This document shows positions 46,023 to 54,300 of a DNA stretch of 64,000 nucleotides, one piece after another; the first letter of the stretch is position 1, and each line of letters opens with the position of its first letter. Source of the DNA: an uncultured Lachnoanaerobaculum sp. (GTDB lineage Bacteria; Bacillota; Clostridia; Lachnospirales; Lachnospiraceae); assembly GCA_937925515.1 (NCBI GenBank), contig CALALP010000045.1, positions 1 through 64,000 on the forward strand, given 5' to 3'. A model generated the notes under the pieces. The model saw only the letters and a program-made list of their open reading frames with translations. It made no database searches and had not been told where the DNA came from. The translations under genes and the position numbers were made by a program.

Positions 46023-46733
46023 TTAATTTGCTACTTTTACTACACTATGTCTTAAAACTGAATCTTTAAATGTATAACCTTTTTGAAACTCTTCTACAAC
46101 AGTATTTTCTCCTACATTTTCATCTTCAACATGCATTACTGCATTATGCAAATTAGGGTCAAACTGCTTTCCTACACAATCTATTGCAACAACCTTAACC
46201 TCTTCAAGATTTTTAAGAAGTTGCTTATAAATCATATCCATACCTTGAGCAAATGCCTCACACTCCTTGTCCTCCGGAACACTTTTCAATGCTCTTTCAA
46301 AGTTATCAACAGTAGGAAGTATTTTCTCTAAAATGTTCTTTGCTCCTAGGTCAAACATAGCAGATTTTTCTTTTTCAGTTCTTTTTCTAAAATTATCAAA
46401 TTCAGCCATGTTTCTTTTAATTCTATCATTTAACTCCTCTATGAGAATATCTTTTGTATCTTTTTTATTCTCATCTTCAGAGTTACCGGCAAGCTCTTCT
46501 GCTATACTGGCAGCGGCCTTAGCCATTCTTTCTTCTTGTGTTTCTTCACTATCTAATTCATTATCCAAATCTTTATTTTCTAAATCTTTATTACTTTCAG
46601 TTTCCTCCACTATTTCCGGATTAACCTTTTCTGACTCTTTATCATAATCAGAATTATGTTTATGTCCTTTGCTCACTTCACCAAGTCCTTTCTTAATATA
46701 TTTATTATGAAATGCTTTTAATTTATTTATCAT
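46023..46733 (-). CDS. grpE: Nucleotide exchange factor GrpE
   Basis: A 236-residue DnaK co-factor. The first ~90 residues are acidic and low-complexity (KDLENKDLDNELDSEETQEE). The conserved part includes RNMAEFDNFRKRTEKEK, ILEKILPTVDNFERAL and the beta-domain GKQFDPNLHNAVMHVEDENVGENTVVEEFQKGYTFKDSVLRHSVVKVAN. The start overlaps the end of hrcA by 11 bp, implying coupling; no strong ribosome binding site is seen, so an internal start is possible. Confidence 0.95.
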   Translation of the reverse strand: MINKLKAFHNKYIKKGLGEVSKGHKHNSDYDKESEKVNPEIVEETESNKDLENKDLDNELDSEETQEERMAKAAASIAEELAGNSEDENKKDTKDILIEELNDRIKRNMAEFDNFRKRTEKEKSAMFDLGAKNILEKILPTVDNFERALKSVPEDKECEAFAQGMDMIYKQLLKNLEEVKVVAIDCVGKQFDPNLHNAVMHVEDENVGENTVVEEFQKGYTFKDSVLRHSVVKVAN

Positions 46734-47757
46734 TAATGCTGTCGTTTAAATCTTTCATAACCGACTTTATAGTCCTAAGTACCTTTTCATAATCCATTCT
46801 CTTAGGCCCTACAATTCCTATTGTTCCTCTGATTCCATTACCAATTTCATAAACTGCTGTCAGAACTGAACAATCTTGCATATTTTGAATTGGAAGTTCC
46901 TCGCCTATATAAACCTGTACTGCATGTTTGTCATCTTCCGGCTCTATGGTTTCCTCAAATATTTTCTTAAGTTTATCTTTTTCTTCAATAGTATCAATAA
47001 GTTTGCTTGCCTTATCTCCACCTGTAAGTTCAGGATATTTGAAAATGTTAGTTGTACCACTAGTGTAAATCTGCATATTACTTGCTACATCTTTATACGC
47101 TTTTGCAATTTCAGTAAGAACTACATCTACAACATCTCTTAAATTTCCTGCTTTCTCTTTAAGTTCAGACATAATGTTTAGACTTATCTCATCTACTGAA
47201 AGCCCATTGATACTTGTGTTTATCAAAAGATTTAAATTAAGTAATTCATCTTCCTCAAGTACTCTTTCAATATCTATAATATTATTTTTTATAATGTTAC
47301 CGTCAAAGACGATAACTGCAAGTATCTTAGTATCTTCAATTTTAGAAATCTGTATAAACTTTATCTTCATCTTATGAGTAAGTGGACCACTTATAAGAGT
47401 TGCATAATTAGTATTCAAAGCTATTATTTTTGCAAGTTGCTTTAAAACATTTTCAAGCTTATCAACTCTATCAAGCATTTCAGTCCTAAATCCGGAAATT
47501 TCTAATTCCTTATCTTTTAAAATCTCATCAACATAAAATCTATAGCCCTTATCGGAGGGGATTCGTCCGGCAGATGTATAAGGTTGGAGTATATATCCCA
47601 TATCTTCCAAATCACTCATTTCATTTCTGATCGTGGCACTACTTAGCCCCAAACCGGGTAACTTAGAAATAGTTCTTGAACCAACGGGTTCGCCTGTTTC
47701 CATGTAATTGTTGATAATGGCTTTTAAAATCTTTTCTTTTCTATCATCAAGTTCCAA
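46723..47757 (-). CDS. hrcA: Heat-inducible transcription repressor HrcA
   Basis: A 344-residue repressor that binds CIRCE. The winged helix is ELDDRKEKILKAIINNYMETGEPVGSRTISK, followed by LSSATIRNEMSDLEDMGYILQPYTSAGRIPSDKGYRFYVDEI. The start is a TTG eight bases after GGGAGAGG. The ATG that opens the longest frame lies inside CIRCE, so that frame would add 14 residues unlike any HrcA. First gene of hrcA-grpE-dnaK-dnaJ, the usual Firmicutes order. Confidence 0.96.
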   Translation of the reverse strand: MELDDRKEKILKAIINNYMETGEPVGSRTISKLPGLGLSSATIRNEMSDLEDMGYILQPYTSAGRIPSDKGYRFYVDEILKDKELEISGFRTEMLDRVDKLENVLKQLAKIIALNTNYATLISGPLTHKMKIKFIQISKIEDTKILAVIVFDGNIIKNNIIDIERVLEEDELLNLNLLINTSINGLSVDEISLNIMSELKEKAGNLRDVVDVVLTEIAKAYKDVASNMQIYTSGTTNIFKYPELTGGDKASKLIDTIEEKDKLKKIFEETIEPEDDKHAVQVYIGEELPIQNMQDCSVLTAVYEIGNGIRGTIGIVGPKRMDYEKVLRTIKSVMKDLNDSINDK

Positions 47758-47785
47758 GTAATCACCTCTCCCTCTTCTAAGTTTG

Positions 47786-47812
47786 TTAGCACTCATCAAA
47801 GAGGAGTGCTAA
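47786..47812. promoter_or_regulatory. CIRCE operator
   Basis: TTAGCACTC, nine bases, GAGTGCTAA: an exact match to the CIRCE consensus. It lies just downstream of the predicted transcription start and 29 bp upstream of the hrcA TTG, so HrcA would repress the whole heat-shock operon. Confidence 0.97.
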
Positions 47813-47823
47813 CTTATGTTGAT

Positions 47824-47852
47824 ATAATATTCCATTTTTATTTATTTGTCAA
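47824..47852 (-). promoter_or_regulatory. Promoter of the hrcA-dnaK operon
   Basis: On the minus strand: TTGACA (47847-47852), a 17 bp spacer, TATTAT (47824-47829). The start would be near 47817, right before CIRCE. Confidence 0.8.
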
Positions 47853-47984
47853 CAACTATTTTGTGTTTTTTGTGTGTTTGAAAATGTTGCATTTTTTTGT
47901 CTATTACATTAAAATCTCGTATATCAGATTTTTGTGTAATTACTTAGTATCATAACTCATACTTTAATATAGGAGAATCTAAAT

Positions 47985-48605
47985 ATGAAAAGTCCTTTAC
48001 ATTATCAAATTTCAGAATATGATTGTGGACCTACAACTTTATTAAATGCTTTAAATTTTTTATTTGAAAGAGAGGAAATACCACCCGATATAATTAGAAA
48101 TATTATGTTATATTGCTTAGATTGTTATAGCCCTGAGGGAAGTCCCGGAAAAAGAGGAACTTCTAAAATGGCAATGATGTTTATAAGTAGTTGGCTTAAT
48201 GGTTTTTCTGAAACCAAACAATTAAATATATCATGTGAATATCTTACAGAGGATAAAGTTCACATCGGAAATAGGAGCATTATCAATGATACCCTCAAAC
48301 GTGGAGGAGTTGTAGTTGTAAGGCTTTATTATGATGTCTGGCACTATGTATTACTTACCGGAATAGATAAAGATTATATTATGATGTTTGATCCATATTA
48401 TAATGTTTCAGACTTTAAAAATACAGATATAATAGTTTCACTTGATACTCCATTTCTATATAATAGATTAGTTCCTTTTAGCTATTTTAATAAAGAAGAT
48501 ACTAGCTTATACTCACTTGGAAGTATAACAGATAGAGAGGCTGTTGTAATTTTTAATGAAGACACTAAAATTGAAGTTAATAAGAATATTGAATATTTTA
48601 TCTAA
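47985..48605 (+). CDS. Cytosolic C39-like cysteine peptidase-fold protein
   Basis: A 206-residue protein of the peptidase C39-like group. The catalytic Cys is C14 in SEYDCGPTTLLNAL, with His H120 in VWHYVLLTGIDKDYI and Asp D136 in MFDPYYN, the order expected for the papain-like fold. There is no signal peptide, membrane segment or ABC domain, so it is not a bacteriocin exporter. It starts behind AGGAGAATCTAA. It is divergent from hrcA and converges on the surface-protein array, from which it is separated by a hairpin. Substrate unknown. Confidence 0.85.
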   Translation: MKSPLHYQISEYDCGPTTLLNALNFLFEREEIPPDIIRNIMLYCLDCYSPEGSPGKRGTSKMAMMFISSWLNGFSETKQLNISCEYLTEDKVHIGNRSIINDTLKRGGVVVVRLYYDVWHYVLLTGIDKDYIMMFDPYYNVSDFKNTDIIVSLDTPFLYNRLVPFSYFNKEDTSLYSLGSITDREAVVIFNEDTKIEVNKNIEYFI

Positions 48606-48617
48606 TGTATACAAAGC

Positions 48618-48647
48618 GAGGGTTCTGCCAAATTTAACAGAACCCTC
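48618..48647. terminator. Hairpin between convergent transcripts
   Basis: Perfect 10 bp arms GAGGGTTCTG/CAGAACCCTC around 10 bases, in the 48 bp gap between the C39-like gene and the last gene of the array. It lacks a strong T-run but is well placed as a bidirectional terminator. Its sequence is unrelated to the A and B repeats. Confidence 0.65.
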
Positions 48648-48653
48648 TGAACC

Positions 48654-49349
48654 TTAATCAAATTTATCAGCCTTAGCTAACTCATCAGCTAGTTTTCGTA
48701 TAATTTCTTGCATCTTTGCTTGGTTAAACTCTGACTCTTTAGATAAAGCAATTAACTCTTTCTTATACAATATAATATTTCTTTCATTCACAAGCTTATC
48801 AGTGTAATATGCCATAGTTTTAAGATATATTTCTGTAATTTCATTTGGTAAAGCAAAAAACTCATCAATTACTGAAAGCTTTGCATCTAGTTGTTCTTCT
48901 TCAGTAAGTGAATTATACTCAGAATCATCTGCAAGATTATGATATTTAACATACCACCTAGGGTATTTTATAGAAAATTCACTTACATTTTCTCCATTTG
49001 GATTTATACATATATGTGAGCCGGGATCAAAGTAATATCTTACTCCATTATACTCAATATCAGTTTGAGTGGCATTTCCATTTTCATCAAAATAGTACCA
49101 ATCATTACTATTTTCATAATGCCACCAACCTGTTATCATATAACCGTCTTTATCAAATCTATATAGTTTTTTACATATCGTTTCCCAAGTATCTTTGATA
49201 TAAGTTCCGGCAGGAGCATCATCTTTTTTCTCATAATATCTCCAACCCTTTTCGTCCTGTTTCCAACAACCTGCATAAGAATTAAAGCCTATACATACTA
49301 AAAATATAATTGTAACTGTAAACAAAAATAAATAATTTAATTTTTTCAA
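48654..49349 (-). CDS. Secreted wall-binding-repeat protein, type A (array gene 7)
   Basis: A 231-residue exported protein, last of seven tandem paralogues. The signal peptide ends SYAG; then WKQDEKGWRYYEKKD, GYMITGWWHYENSNDWYYFDENG and VRYYFDPG are repeats of the glucan/choline-binding wall type, followed by the shared CINPNG motif. The C-terminal ~100 residues are helical and type-A specific (IDEFFALPNEITEIYLK, ILYKKELIALSKESEFNQAKMQEII). It starts with TTG, some distance behind GGAGAGGAG. Its signal peptide (MKKLNYLF) is nearly that of array gene 2, which is type B. Function unknown. Confidence 0.85.
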   Translation of the reverse strand: MKKLNYLFLFTVTIIFLVCIGFNSYAGCWKQDEKGWRYYEKKDDAPAGTYIKDTWETICKKLYRFDKDGYMITGWWHYENSNDWYYFDENGNATQTDIEYNGVRYYFDPGSHICINPNGENVSEFSIKYPRWYVKYHNLADDSEYNSLTEEEQLDAKLSVIDEFFALPNEITEIYLKTMAYYTDKLVNERNIILYKKELIALSKESEFNQAKMQEIIRKLADELAKADKFD

Positions 49350-49398
49350 TGTTTAGCTCCTCTCCTTTAAAATATTTACTAGATAGCCACACAAATAT

Positions 49399-50181
49399 CT
49401 AATCTAAAAGACTATAAACTTCAAATAATTTTTTAGTTGCCTTTTCTATTGCCTCTTTTTTTTCTAAATATCCCTCTTTTTTGCCTGATTCTAAAACCAA
49501 CTTATAGTCATTTAAATAAGGAATCATTTTCTTGTATTCCTCAACTAAAGCTGTAATCTTTATATATTCAAGCTTGGCTTTTTCTTCTCCTTGTCCAAAG
49601 TCAAATGTAAACGCTTCAAACTTTTCTATTAAATTATTTATTTCTATTATCTCATCTTCAATACCGTCAGCAGATAACATTTCCCACTTAAAATTCCATA
49701 AATTTTTAGTTTTCTTTTTGCAGTGATTAGCCCAACAAAGAAATTCTATTTTGGGGGATTTTTCACCACCGTCAGGGTTAAGACACCAACTTGTATGTTC
49801 ATCAAAATAATATACAATCCCCTCTTTAACAGGAGACGGTATCTCCTCGCCGTTAGGATTAATAGGGTCTATTGCAGCAGCACCGTCATTTTGTAGATAT
49901 ACCCACAAGTTAAGTTCCTCGTTTTCTCTATACCAACCTGTTCGCATATATCCGTCATCATCAAAATAATAATGCCTAAACATAATCCATAAATCTCCAC
50001 TGCAATAATATTTTCCCTTACCCTTAACTTCTATTACATTCTTACTATTAGAATACTCTGAATCATTTTCTACATTATATCTCCAACCCTTTTCGTCCTG
50101 CTCCCAAACACCTGCATAAGAACTAAAAGAAAAACCTAAAATCATCAATGACAATATTAAAATACTAATATATCTTTTCAT
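49399..50181 (-). CDS. Secreted wall-binding-repeat protein, type B (array gene 6)
   Basis: A 260-residue exported protein. The signal peptide MKRYISILILSLMILGF ends SYAG, then WEQDEKGWRYNVEND, a type-B insert with VIEVKGKGKYYCSG, wall repeats (YYFDDDGYMRTGWYRE) and the shared CLNPDG motif. The C-terminal helical part is type B: INNLIEKFEAF, ITALVEEYKKMIPYLNDYKLVLESGKKEGYLEKKEAI. The ATG follows ACAGGAGAAC. An extra PINPNGEEIPSP stretch interrupts the usual repeat before GIVYYFDEHTSW. It lies 18 bp after gene 5 and 49 bp before gene 7. Confidence 0.85.
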   Translation of the reverse strand: MKRYISILILSLMILGFSFSSYAGVWEQDEKGWRYNVENDSEYSNSKNVIEVKGKGKYYCSGDLWIMFRHYYFDDDGYMRTGWYRENEELNLWVYLQNDGAAAIDPINPNGEEIPSPVKEGIVYYFDEHTSWCLNPDGGEKSPKIEFLCWANHCKKKTKNLWNFKWEMLSADGIEDEIIEINNLIEKFEAFTFDFGQGEEKAKLEYIKITALVEEYKKMIPYLNDYKLVLESGKKEGYLEKKEAIEKATKKLFEVYSLLD

Positions 50182-50199
50182 AGCGTTCTCCTGTCAAAT

Positions 50200-50904
50200 T
50201 TACTCTTCAGTATCATTTACCTTATGTAATTCACCTGCTAAATTTATCATAATCTCTTTTGCTTTAACTTCATTAAAATTAGGCTCTTTTGATAGATTTA
50301 TTAACTCTTTTTTATAAGTTAAAATCTTTTTTTCATGTTCAAATTTCTCTCTAACATAATCTACTTCATATAAATATTTTTGTGGGATTTCTTTAGGCAA
50401 TGAATAAAACTCATCAATAAGTTCAAGCCTCTTATTTATCTTATCTTCATCTTCAATCTCAAAGCTATTAATGACACTTGTATATTCATTAATTCTTCTT
50501 GCCCAATCCATATACTTTATAGTAAATTCATCTAAAGTTTCTCCGTTTGGGTTTAAACAATACCATAGAGTAGCATGAAAGTAATATTTTACTCCATTAT
50601 CTTCAACATTGGTTTTAACTAATTTTCCGTCCTCGCCAAAATAATACCATAATTTATCATTTCCAAGTTCATATTCTGAGTTCCACCAACCTTTTGTTAT
50701 ATATCCGTCCTCATCAAAAAGATACTCGTCATTATCTATTGTCTTAACTTCATTTTTAATGTAAGTTCCTCCGGGTTCATTCTCATTATTCTCATAGTAT
50801 CTCCAACCCCTTGAATCTTTTTCCCAACCGTCTGCATAAGAATTAATACTTAAAAATGATATAAATATAAGTATAAATATAGGTAAATATATTTGTTTTC
50901 TCAT
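50200..50904 (-). CDS. Secreted wall-binding-repeat protein, type A (array gene 5)
   Basis: A 234-residue exported protein. The signal peptide ends SYAD; WEKDSRGWRYYENNENEPGGTYIKNEV is typical of type A (the PGGTYIKN segment is shared with gene 3 and, as PAGTYIKD, with gene 7). Repeats GYITKGWWNSEYE and WYYFGEDGKLVKTNVEDNG lead to CLNPNGE. The helical tail has RLELIDEFYSLPKEIPQKYLYEV and TYKKELINLSKEPNFNEVKAKEI. It sits between two type-B genes, 29 bp and 18 bp away, within one presumed transcript. Confidence 0.85.
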   Translation of the reverse strand: MRKQIYLPIFILIFISFLSINSYADGWEKDSRGWRYYENNENEPGGTYIKNEVKTIDNDEYLFDEDGYITKGWWNSEYELGNDKLWYYFGEDGKLVKTNVEDNGVKYYFHATLWYCLNPNGETLDEFTIKYMDWARRINEYTSVINSFEIEDEDKINKRLELIDEFYSLPKEIPQKYLYEVDYVREKFEHEKKILTYKKELINLSKEPNFNEVKAKEIMINLAGELHKVNDTEE

Positions 50905-50933
50905 AAAGCCCTCTCTTTCTAAGTAACTTTAGT

Positions 50934-51725
50934 TTAAGCTGTTGTTTTGATTTCAAACTTTCTAATTAACTTCTTTAACTTATCAATCTCTTCCTTATCC
51001 TTTTCTATCATTTTGCATTTTTCTACAAGTCCATCAGGTCTTCCTGATTCTAAAAGTGTTGCATATTCTTCAAGATGAGTTATCATTTTTTTATATTCTT
51101 CCATTACATTTGTATAGCCTGCATAAGGAATTCTATTTTCCTTTACCTCAAAGTTTTTATCTAATGATTCAAATTCAGTAACCATATCTCTAATATTTTT
51201 TATATACTCTCTAACCTCGTCGGCTGTCATACCAAAGAAATTATCAGGTATATCCGTTGTATTACTAAACCTACCATATTGATAAGAGTAATACCAACTA
51301 TTAAAAATTTCATCTACTGTAAAATCACTGCCGTCAGGATTAAGACACCAACCTGTTGATTCTTCAAAATAATATGTCTTGCCATTTTCTATAAGAGGTT
51401 TAGTCCTCAAACTTCCGTCTTCTTCAATATAATACCATGAACCCTCATCATTGCACCAACCTGTTATCATATAGCCATTATCATCAAAAAAATATCTTTT
51501 ATAATCTATATAATGACTGCGATTTCTAATATATTTACCGTCTTTAATATATTCCTTGTCTATATACTTTATATATTCCTTATAGAACTCATCATCTTTA
51601 ATATTGTATCTCCAACCCTTATCATCTTTTTCCCAAGTTCCTGCATAAGAACTAAAATAAGAGCTTGTTGAAAAGCCTAAAATCACAAACAAAGCTATTA
51701 TTAAAATGCTAATATATTTTTTCAT
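50934..51725 (-). CDS. Secreted wall-binding-repeat protein, type B (array gene 4)
   Basis: A 263-residue exported protein. The signal peptide contains SSYFSSYAG, shared almost exactly with gene 1. WEKDDKGWRYNIKDDEFYKEYI begins the mature part; the insert here reads KDGKYIRNRSHY, lacking the YYC cysteine found in the other type-B proteins. Then GYMITGWCNDEGSWYYIEEDGSLRTKPLIENG and GWCLNPDGS. The type-B tail has VREYIKNIRDMVTEFESLDKNF and VMEEYKKMITHLEEYATLLESGRPDGLVEK. ATG behind AAGGAGAACACC. Confidence 0.85.
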   Translation of the reverse strand: MKKYISILIIALFVILGFSTSSYFSSYAGTWEKDDKGWRYNIKDDEFYKEYIKYIDKEYIKDGKYIRNRSHYIDYKRYFFDDNGYMITGWCNDEGSWYYIEEDGSLRTKPLIENGKTYYFEESTGWCLNPDGSDFTVDEIFNSWYYSYQYGRFSNTTDIPDNFFGMTADEVREYIKNIRDMVTEFESLDKNFEVKENRIPYAGYTNVMEEYKKMITHLEEYATLLESGRPDGLVEKCKMIEKDKEEIDKLKKLIRKFEIKTTA

Positions 51726-51773
51726 GGTGTTCTCCTTGCTTATTAATTCTAAGTATAAATAAAAACAACTTAA

Positions 51774-52493
51774 CTAATCTAATTCATATTCATTATGAAA
51801 TAAATCTTCCTTATATGGCCCATCTTCCTTATATAATTCATCTGTTATCTTCTTCATTACTTCTTTCATCTTAGCTTGGTTAAATTCAGGCTGTTCAGAT
51901 AGTTCAATTAATTCCTTTTTATACAACAATATATTCTTAGTTCTTCCAAGCCTTTTTCTCTTTACCTCTAATTCATATAAATAATTTTGAGGTATATCGC
52001 TTGGAAGATTATATAATTCATCAATTATAGAAATTAGTTTATCTATATCTTCTTTCTCATTAAGAATGTTTTTATCCTCTACAAATTTATCATGTTTAAT
52101 CTGCCAATTACGATAGGCTAGAACAAATTCTGATACTTTATCTCCGTCCTTATTAAGACATTTTCCTGTTTCAGGGTCAAAGTAATAAGTAACTCCTTTA
52201 TAAGCTAAACTTGTTTTAAGCATTTTCCCTGATTCATCATAGTAGTACCAATCATCATAATAGTCATTATGCCACCAACCGGTTATCATATAGCCATTTT
52301 CATCAAATCTATATTTCTCTTCATCTATTTCACTATCATTGTCTTTAATGTAATCCCCTCCCGGGCCATTGTAATTATCAAGATAATATCTCCAACCCTT
52401 TGAATCTTGTTTCCAACCCTCTGCATAAGAATTAATACTAATAAATAAAGTAAATACTGTCATAAATGTAAACAAACAAACTGATTTTTTCAT
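51774..52493 (-). CDS. Secreted wall-binding-repeat protein, type A (array gene 3)
   Basis: A 239-residue exported protein. The signal peptide ends SYAE; WKQDSKGWRYYLDNYNGPGGDYIKDND is type A. Repeats GYMITGWWHNDYYDDWYYYDESGKMLKTSL and VTYYFDPETGKCLNKDGD follow, then the helical tail LISIIDELYNLPSDIPQNYLYELEVKR and LYKKELIELSEQPEFNQAKMKEVM. An extra charged end (KEDGPYKEDLFHNEYELD) is unique to this member. The ATG used lies behind AAAGGAG; the frame extends seven codons upstream. Confidence 0.85.
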   Translation of the reverse strand: MKKSVCLFTFMTVFTLFISINSYAEGWKQDSKGWRYYLDNYNGPGGDYIKDNDSEIDEEKYRFDENGYMITGWWHNDYYDDWYYYDESGKMLKTSLAYKGVTYYFDPETGKCLNKDGDKVSEFVLAYRNWQIKHDKFVEDKNILNEKEDIDKLISIIDELYNLPSDIPQNYLYELEVKRKRLGRTKNILLYKKELIELSEQPEFNQAKMKEVMKKITDELYKEDGPYKEDLFHNEYELD

Positions 52494-52549
52494 ATAAAAT
52501 TCTCCTTTTAACAATATATTAAGCTGTATTTAAATTTTAAATGATAATT

Positions 52550-53338
52550 TTATTGGACTGATAAATATGACCCTAGTAAAAATGAATCTATCTTTTCTAA
52601 CTTCTCCAAATCTTCATATATTAACTTCTTTTTCTCTATAAGCCCCTCCGGCTTTCCTGCCTCTAAGATTACTGCATATTCTTCTAAATGAACTGTAAGA
52701 TTTTTATATTCTTCTACTAAAGCACCATATTCTATATAAAATTCTCTCATATATTTTAACTTAAAATCATTTTTTAAATTCTCAAAATTTTCAACTGCTG
52801 TTTTTATACTTTCTATGTACTCTCTTACTTCTTTTGACTCTATAGCATATTTATAAGATTGTAAGCGTTGCTTAATAGAACTATACTTTACACTAAGTTC
52901 CCCTCTATTAAATATATACCATAATCCAAAATCAATATCAGTACTAGCATCTTCCCCCTCAGGATTAGTACAAAAGTGCGTATCAGAATCAAAGTAATAA
53001 ATTTTCCTATTAGATTCAATAAGAGGTTCTGTCCTAAAGTTTCCGTCTTCTTCAATGTATACTAACTTATCATTTTCGAGCTTATGCCAACCTGTTTCCA
53101 TAAAGCCTTTTGAATCAAAATAATAAGTCTTGCCGTCAATAGTAAGGCTACCATTACAATAATATTTCTCTCCATTTTTAAGTTCTATTAAATGTTCACT
53201 ATCCTTGTACTGCTCATCATTTTTTACATTATACTGCCAGCCTCCATATTTATTTTCCCATACCCCTGCATAAGATTTAACACTTATACAAATTGTAAAT
53301 ATAGAAGTAACTATAAATAGATAATTTAACTTTTTCAT
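52550..53338 (-). CDS. Secreted wall-binding-repeat protein, type B with type-A-like signal peptide (array gene 2)
   Basis: A 262-residue exported protein. The body is type B: WENKYGGWQYNVKNDEQYKDSEHLIELKNGEKYYCNG, GFMETGWHKLENDKLVYIEEDGNFRTEPLIESN, CTNPEGED, and the tail VREYIESIKTAVENFENL and GALVEEYKNLTVHLEEYAVILEAGKPEGLIEKKKLI. Its signal peptide starts MKKLNYLF and ends KSYAG, matching type-A gene 7 and unlike the SISILI-type leaders of the other B genes, so it looks recombinant. GAGGAGG lies unusually far (about 14 bases) upstream of the ATG. Confidence 0.85.
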   Translation of the reverse strand: MKKLNYLFIVTSIFTICISVKSYAGVWENKYGGWQYNVKNDEQYKDSEHLIELKNGEKYYCNGSLTIDGKTYYFDSKGFMETGWHKLENDKLVYIEEDGNFRTEPLIESNRKIYYFDSDTHFCTNPEGEDASTDIDFGLWYIFNRGELSVKYSSIKQRLQSYKYAIESKEVREYIESIKTAVENFENLKNDFKLKYMREFYIEYGALVEEYKNLTVHLEEYAVILEAGKPEGLIEKKKLIYEDLEKLEKIDSFLLGSYLSVQ

Positions 53339-53386
53339 ATTATTTAGAATTAACCTCCTCTCTGTATTTAAGTAAATATTTCACAT

Positions 53387-54187
53387 TTATTTTAATTCTT
53401 CAGATAGTTTATTTATTGCGAAAAGATGTAGTTTCTCTATTTTCTCACGCTCTTTATCTATAAGATTTTCTTTTTCTAAAAGCCCTGCCGGATTTTTGCT
53501 TTCTAACATTGTTGCATATTCTTCTAAATAAACTTCTAGTTTTCTATATTCTTCTACCAAAGCAGAAAACTCTATATAATAAACTTTAGTTGTCGCCTCC
53601 TTAAAATTAGAATTTAATGATTCAAATTTTGCGATAATATTTTTTATTTTCTCTGCATGCTCTCTCAAATATTCAGGTGGTGCTGCTGTATAGTTTTTAT
53701 AATAATCTAAATCTCTTAGTCTAATTAACTCTGAACTAAATAAGTTATACCAAGCATAAAATGCCATATCTGCTGAAATTTCATTACCGTCAGGATTAAG
53801 GCATATATTGGAAAAACTATCAAAATAATATGTTTTCCCATTTTCTACTAGAGGTTCAGTTCTCCAACTTCCATTTTCTTCAATGTAAATCCATATTCCC
53901 TCTCCATAAGGTTCAAACCAACCTGTTATTATATATCCGTCCTTATCAAAATGATATATATTATCATCAATTAAGTAGTATTCCCCACAATAATACCTAC
54001 CCTTACCTTTAACCTCTATTACATATTCATCATCTATATCCTCAAAATCCTCATCGCCCTCTATATTATATCTCCAACCTTTATCATCTTTTTCCCAAGT
54101 CCCTGCATAAGAACTAAAATAAGAGCTTATTGAAAAAACTAAAATCACAAATAAAGTCATTATTAAAATGCTAATACTTCTTCTCAT
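53387..54187 (-). CDS. Secreted wall-binding-repeat protein, type B (array gene 1)
   Basis: A 266-residue exported protein, first of the array. The signal peptide with SSYFSSYAG precedes WEKDDKGWRYNIEGDEDFEDIDDEYVIEVKGKGRYYCGE (type-B insert), GYIITGWFEPYGEGIWIYIEENGSWRTEPLVENGKTYYFD and CLNPDGN. The tail has LREHAEKIKNIIAKFESLNSNF and FSALVEEYRKLEVYLEEYATMLESKNPAGLLEKENLI. ATG behind TAGGAGAAAATT. A promoter-like sequence lies 28-55 bp upstream. No sortase motif or C-terminal anchor is seen in any member; attachment would be through the repeats. Confidence 0.85.
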   Translation of the reverse strand: MRRSISILIMTLFVILVFSISSYFSSYAGTWEKDDKGWRYNIEGDEDFEDIDDEYVIEVKGKGRYYCGEYYLIDDNIYHFDKDGYIITGWFEPYGEGIWIYIEENGSWRTEPLVENGKTYYFDSFSNICLNPDGNEISADMAFYAWYNLFSSELIRLRDLDYYKNYTAAPPEYLREHAEKIKNIIAKFESLNSNFKEATTKVYYIEFSALVEEYRKLEVYLEEYATMLESKNPAGLLEKENLIDKEREKIEKLHLFAINKLSEELK

Positions 54188-54214
54188 AATTTTCTCCTAT
54201 AAAGGGGTATTACA

Positions 54215-54242
54215 TTAATAGAATTTAAATTCATATATGCAA
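54215..54242 (-). promoter_or_regulatory. Candidate promoter of the surface-protein array
   Basis: On the minus strand: TTGCAT (54237-54242), a 16 bp spacer, TATTAA (54215-54220). It is the only clear promoter found in or before the array, suggesting all seven genes share one transcript. Confidence 0.5.
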
Positions 54243-54300
54243 CACCCCATAAGTTAATTAAATAAAGTTAATTCTAAATCTATAAGCATTTCCAAATATC

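Noticed and set aside
47985..48605. C39-like protein as a bacteriocin-processing exporter for the adjacent array
   Set aside because: It lacks membrane and ABC domains and a signal peptide, and the array proteins have ordinary signal peptides, not double-glycine leaders.
54231..54250. ATATGCAACACCCC as another end of the MITE-like family
   Set aside because: Only about ten bases match, no hairpin follows, and the bases form part of a plausible promoter.
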